Positions 6,633-6,881 of a stretch of DNA of 6,881 bases are shown piece by piece. Positions within the stretch are counted from its first letter, which is position 1; each line of letters starts with the position of its first letter. The notes beneath the pieces are model-generated. The model was not told where the DNA came from. It was given only the letters and a program-made list of their open reading frames with translations, and ran no database searches. Origin of the DNA: JBDTRY01 sp039931435 (GTDB lineage: Bacteria; Acidobacteriota; Thermoanaerobaculia; Gp7-AA8). Location of the stretch: positions 1-6,881 of the forward strand of contig JBDTRY010000205.1 of NCBI GenBank assembly GCA_039931435.1. The letters are read 5' to 3'. The translations under genes and the position numbers were made by a program.

Positions 6633-6663
6633 GACGACACGCTGTGGGTGTCGCGTCATTTTT
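6633..6663 (+). terminator. Candidate rho-independent terminator of the efflux operon
   Basis: GACGACAC (6633-6640) can pair with GTGTC (6648-6652) and GTC (6655-6657). This gives an 8-bp stem with a 2-nt bulge and a 7-nt loop. TTTTT follows at 6659-6663. It lies about 120 nt past the last operon stop and before the next gene, the expected place for an end of transcription. The stem is imperfect and only moderately GC-rich, so strength is uncertain. Confidence 0.4.
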
Positions 6664-6670
6664 CTCGCTT

Positions 6671-6698
6671 TTGACGCCGTCGGTTCCCACGCGATAGC
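6671..6698 (+). promoter_or_regulatory. Candidate sigma70-like promoter of the AddB-like gene
   Basis: TTGACG at 6671-6676 matches five of six positions of the -35 consensus. GATAGC at 6693-6698 is a poor -10 (three of six) at 16 bp spacing. Transcription would begin near 6705, only a few bases before the ATG at 6712. Position between a terminator-like hairpin and the gene start supports it; the weak -10 argues for caution. Confidence 0.3.
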
Positions 6699-6711
6699 AT
6701 CGCCTCACCCC

Positions 6712-6881
6712 ATGCAATCTCTCGCCGCCCTCTGTCGCGAGCATCCGCTCCGGGAGAAAATTCTCGTTGTTCCCTCGCTGGCCATCGGTCACCAGATCGG
6801 AGACCGGATTGCCCACGGCGGTACTCCCTGGATCAACCTGCGCGTGGAAACGGTACGCACGCTGGCCGACGCCGTGGCCGG
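6712..6881 (+). CDS. Probable AddB-like helicase/exonuclease subunit, 5' end only
   Basis: Fifty-six codons are visible before the right edge. The product begins with a short polar helix, then a strand L-R-E-K-I-L-V-V-P-S, a helix I-G-H-Q-I-G-D-R-I-A, and a second strand P-W-I-N-L-R-V-E-T-V-R-T-L-A-D-A-V. This matches the start of AddB/RexB-like proteins, where a degenerate helicase fold opens with a strand ending in V-P-S/T and a later v-x-T-x-x-x-L-A. Full-length members have a C-terminal PD-(D/E)XK nuclease domain and act in double-strand break repair with AddA; neither can be seen here. The frame is open upstream to the previous stop (ATG also at 6538), but that stretch is the repeat and terminator, so ATG 6712 is preferred. 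No clear Shine-Dalgarno precedes it. It is probably unrelated to metal efflux. Confidence 0.55.
   Translation, partial: MQSLAALCREHPLREKILVVPSLAIGHQIGDRIAHGGTPWINLRVETVRTLADAVA

Noticed and set aside
6538..6711. N-terminal extension of the AddB-like gene from ATG 6538
   Set aside because: The frame is open, but the translated stretch is the dispersed repeat and hairpin region, lacks any protein-like pattern, and has no well-spaced ribosome binding site.
6550..6816. 88-aa minus-strand open frame at the right end
   Set aside because: It runs through the dispersed repeat, the terminator-like hairpin and the start of the AddB-like gene, and has no recognisable motif.

Overview
The window carries most of a copper/silver-type tripartite efflux operon, all on the + strand, with two accessory secreted or membrane genes behind it. 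After a short intergenic region, an unrelated gene starts and runs off the right edge. GC content is high (roughly 60 %). The gene order, a CHPER-type intergenic repeat (ATCCCGA...GCGAAGCGAGG...GGGAT) and a DUF5666-like small protein fit a Gram-negative soil or sediment lineage such as Acidobacteriota or a neighbouring phylum. No rRNA or other phylogenetic marker is present, so this placement is a weak inference. A Gram-negative envelope is well supported, because an outer-membrane channel, a periplasmic adaptor and an RND pump occur together.

Layout. 3-818: C-terminal part of a TolC-family outer-membrane efflux protein, cut by the left edge. About 815/827-2113: CusB-like periplasmic adaptor with an N-terminal metal-binding segment. 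2124-5402: CusA-like RND pump, full length at 1092 aa. 5403-5530: a 128-nt spacer holding two tiny overlapping ORFs. 5531 (or 5558)-6187: membrane-anchored monohaem cytochrome c. 6199-6510: 103-aa secreted small beta-rich protein with a His cluster at its mature N-terminus. 6511-6711: intergenic region with a dispersed-repeat copy, a candidate terminator and a candidate promoter. 6712-6881: 5' end of a probable AddB-like helicase/nuclease gene. The operon promoter and any regulator lie outside the window, to the left or elsewhere.

How it works together. The first three genes should form the envelope-spanning complex: an RND trimer in the inner membrane, an adaptor ring in the periplasm and an outer-membrane channel. 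It would expel Cu(I)/Ag(I) using the proton gradient. The pump keeps the three periplasmic methionines known to bind Cu(I)/Ag(I) in E. coli CusA (here M587, M637, M709) and the proton-relay residues (D404, E978, K1021). It has lost one partner in three of the methionine relay pairs. The adaptor replaces one of the three E. coli CusB metal-binding methionines with cysteine. The last two genes sit where other systems carry a CusF chaperone. They are tightly packed behind the pump, so I infer that a periplasm-facing haem protein and a small secreted protein belong to the same response. Their exact roles are unknown.
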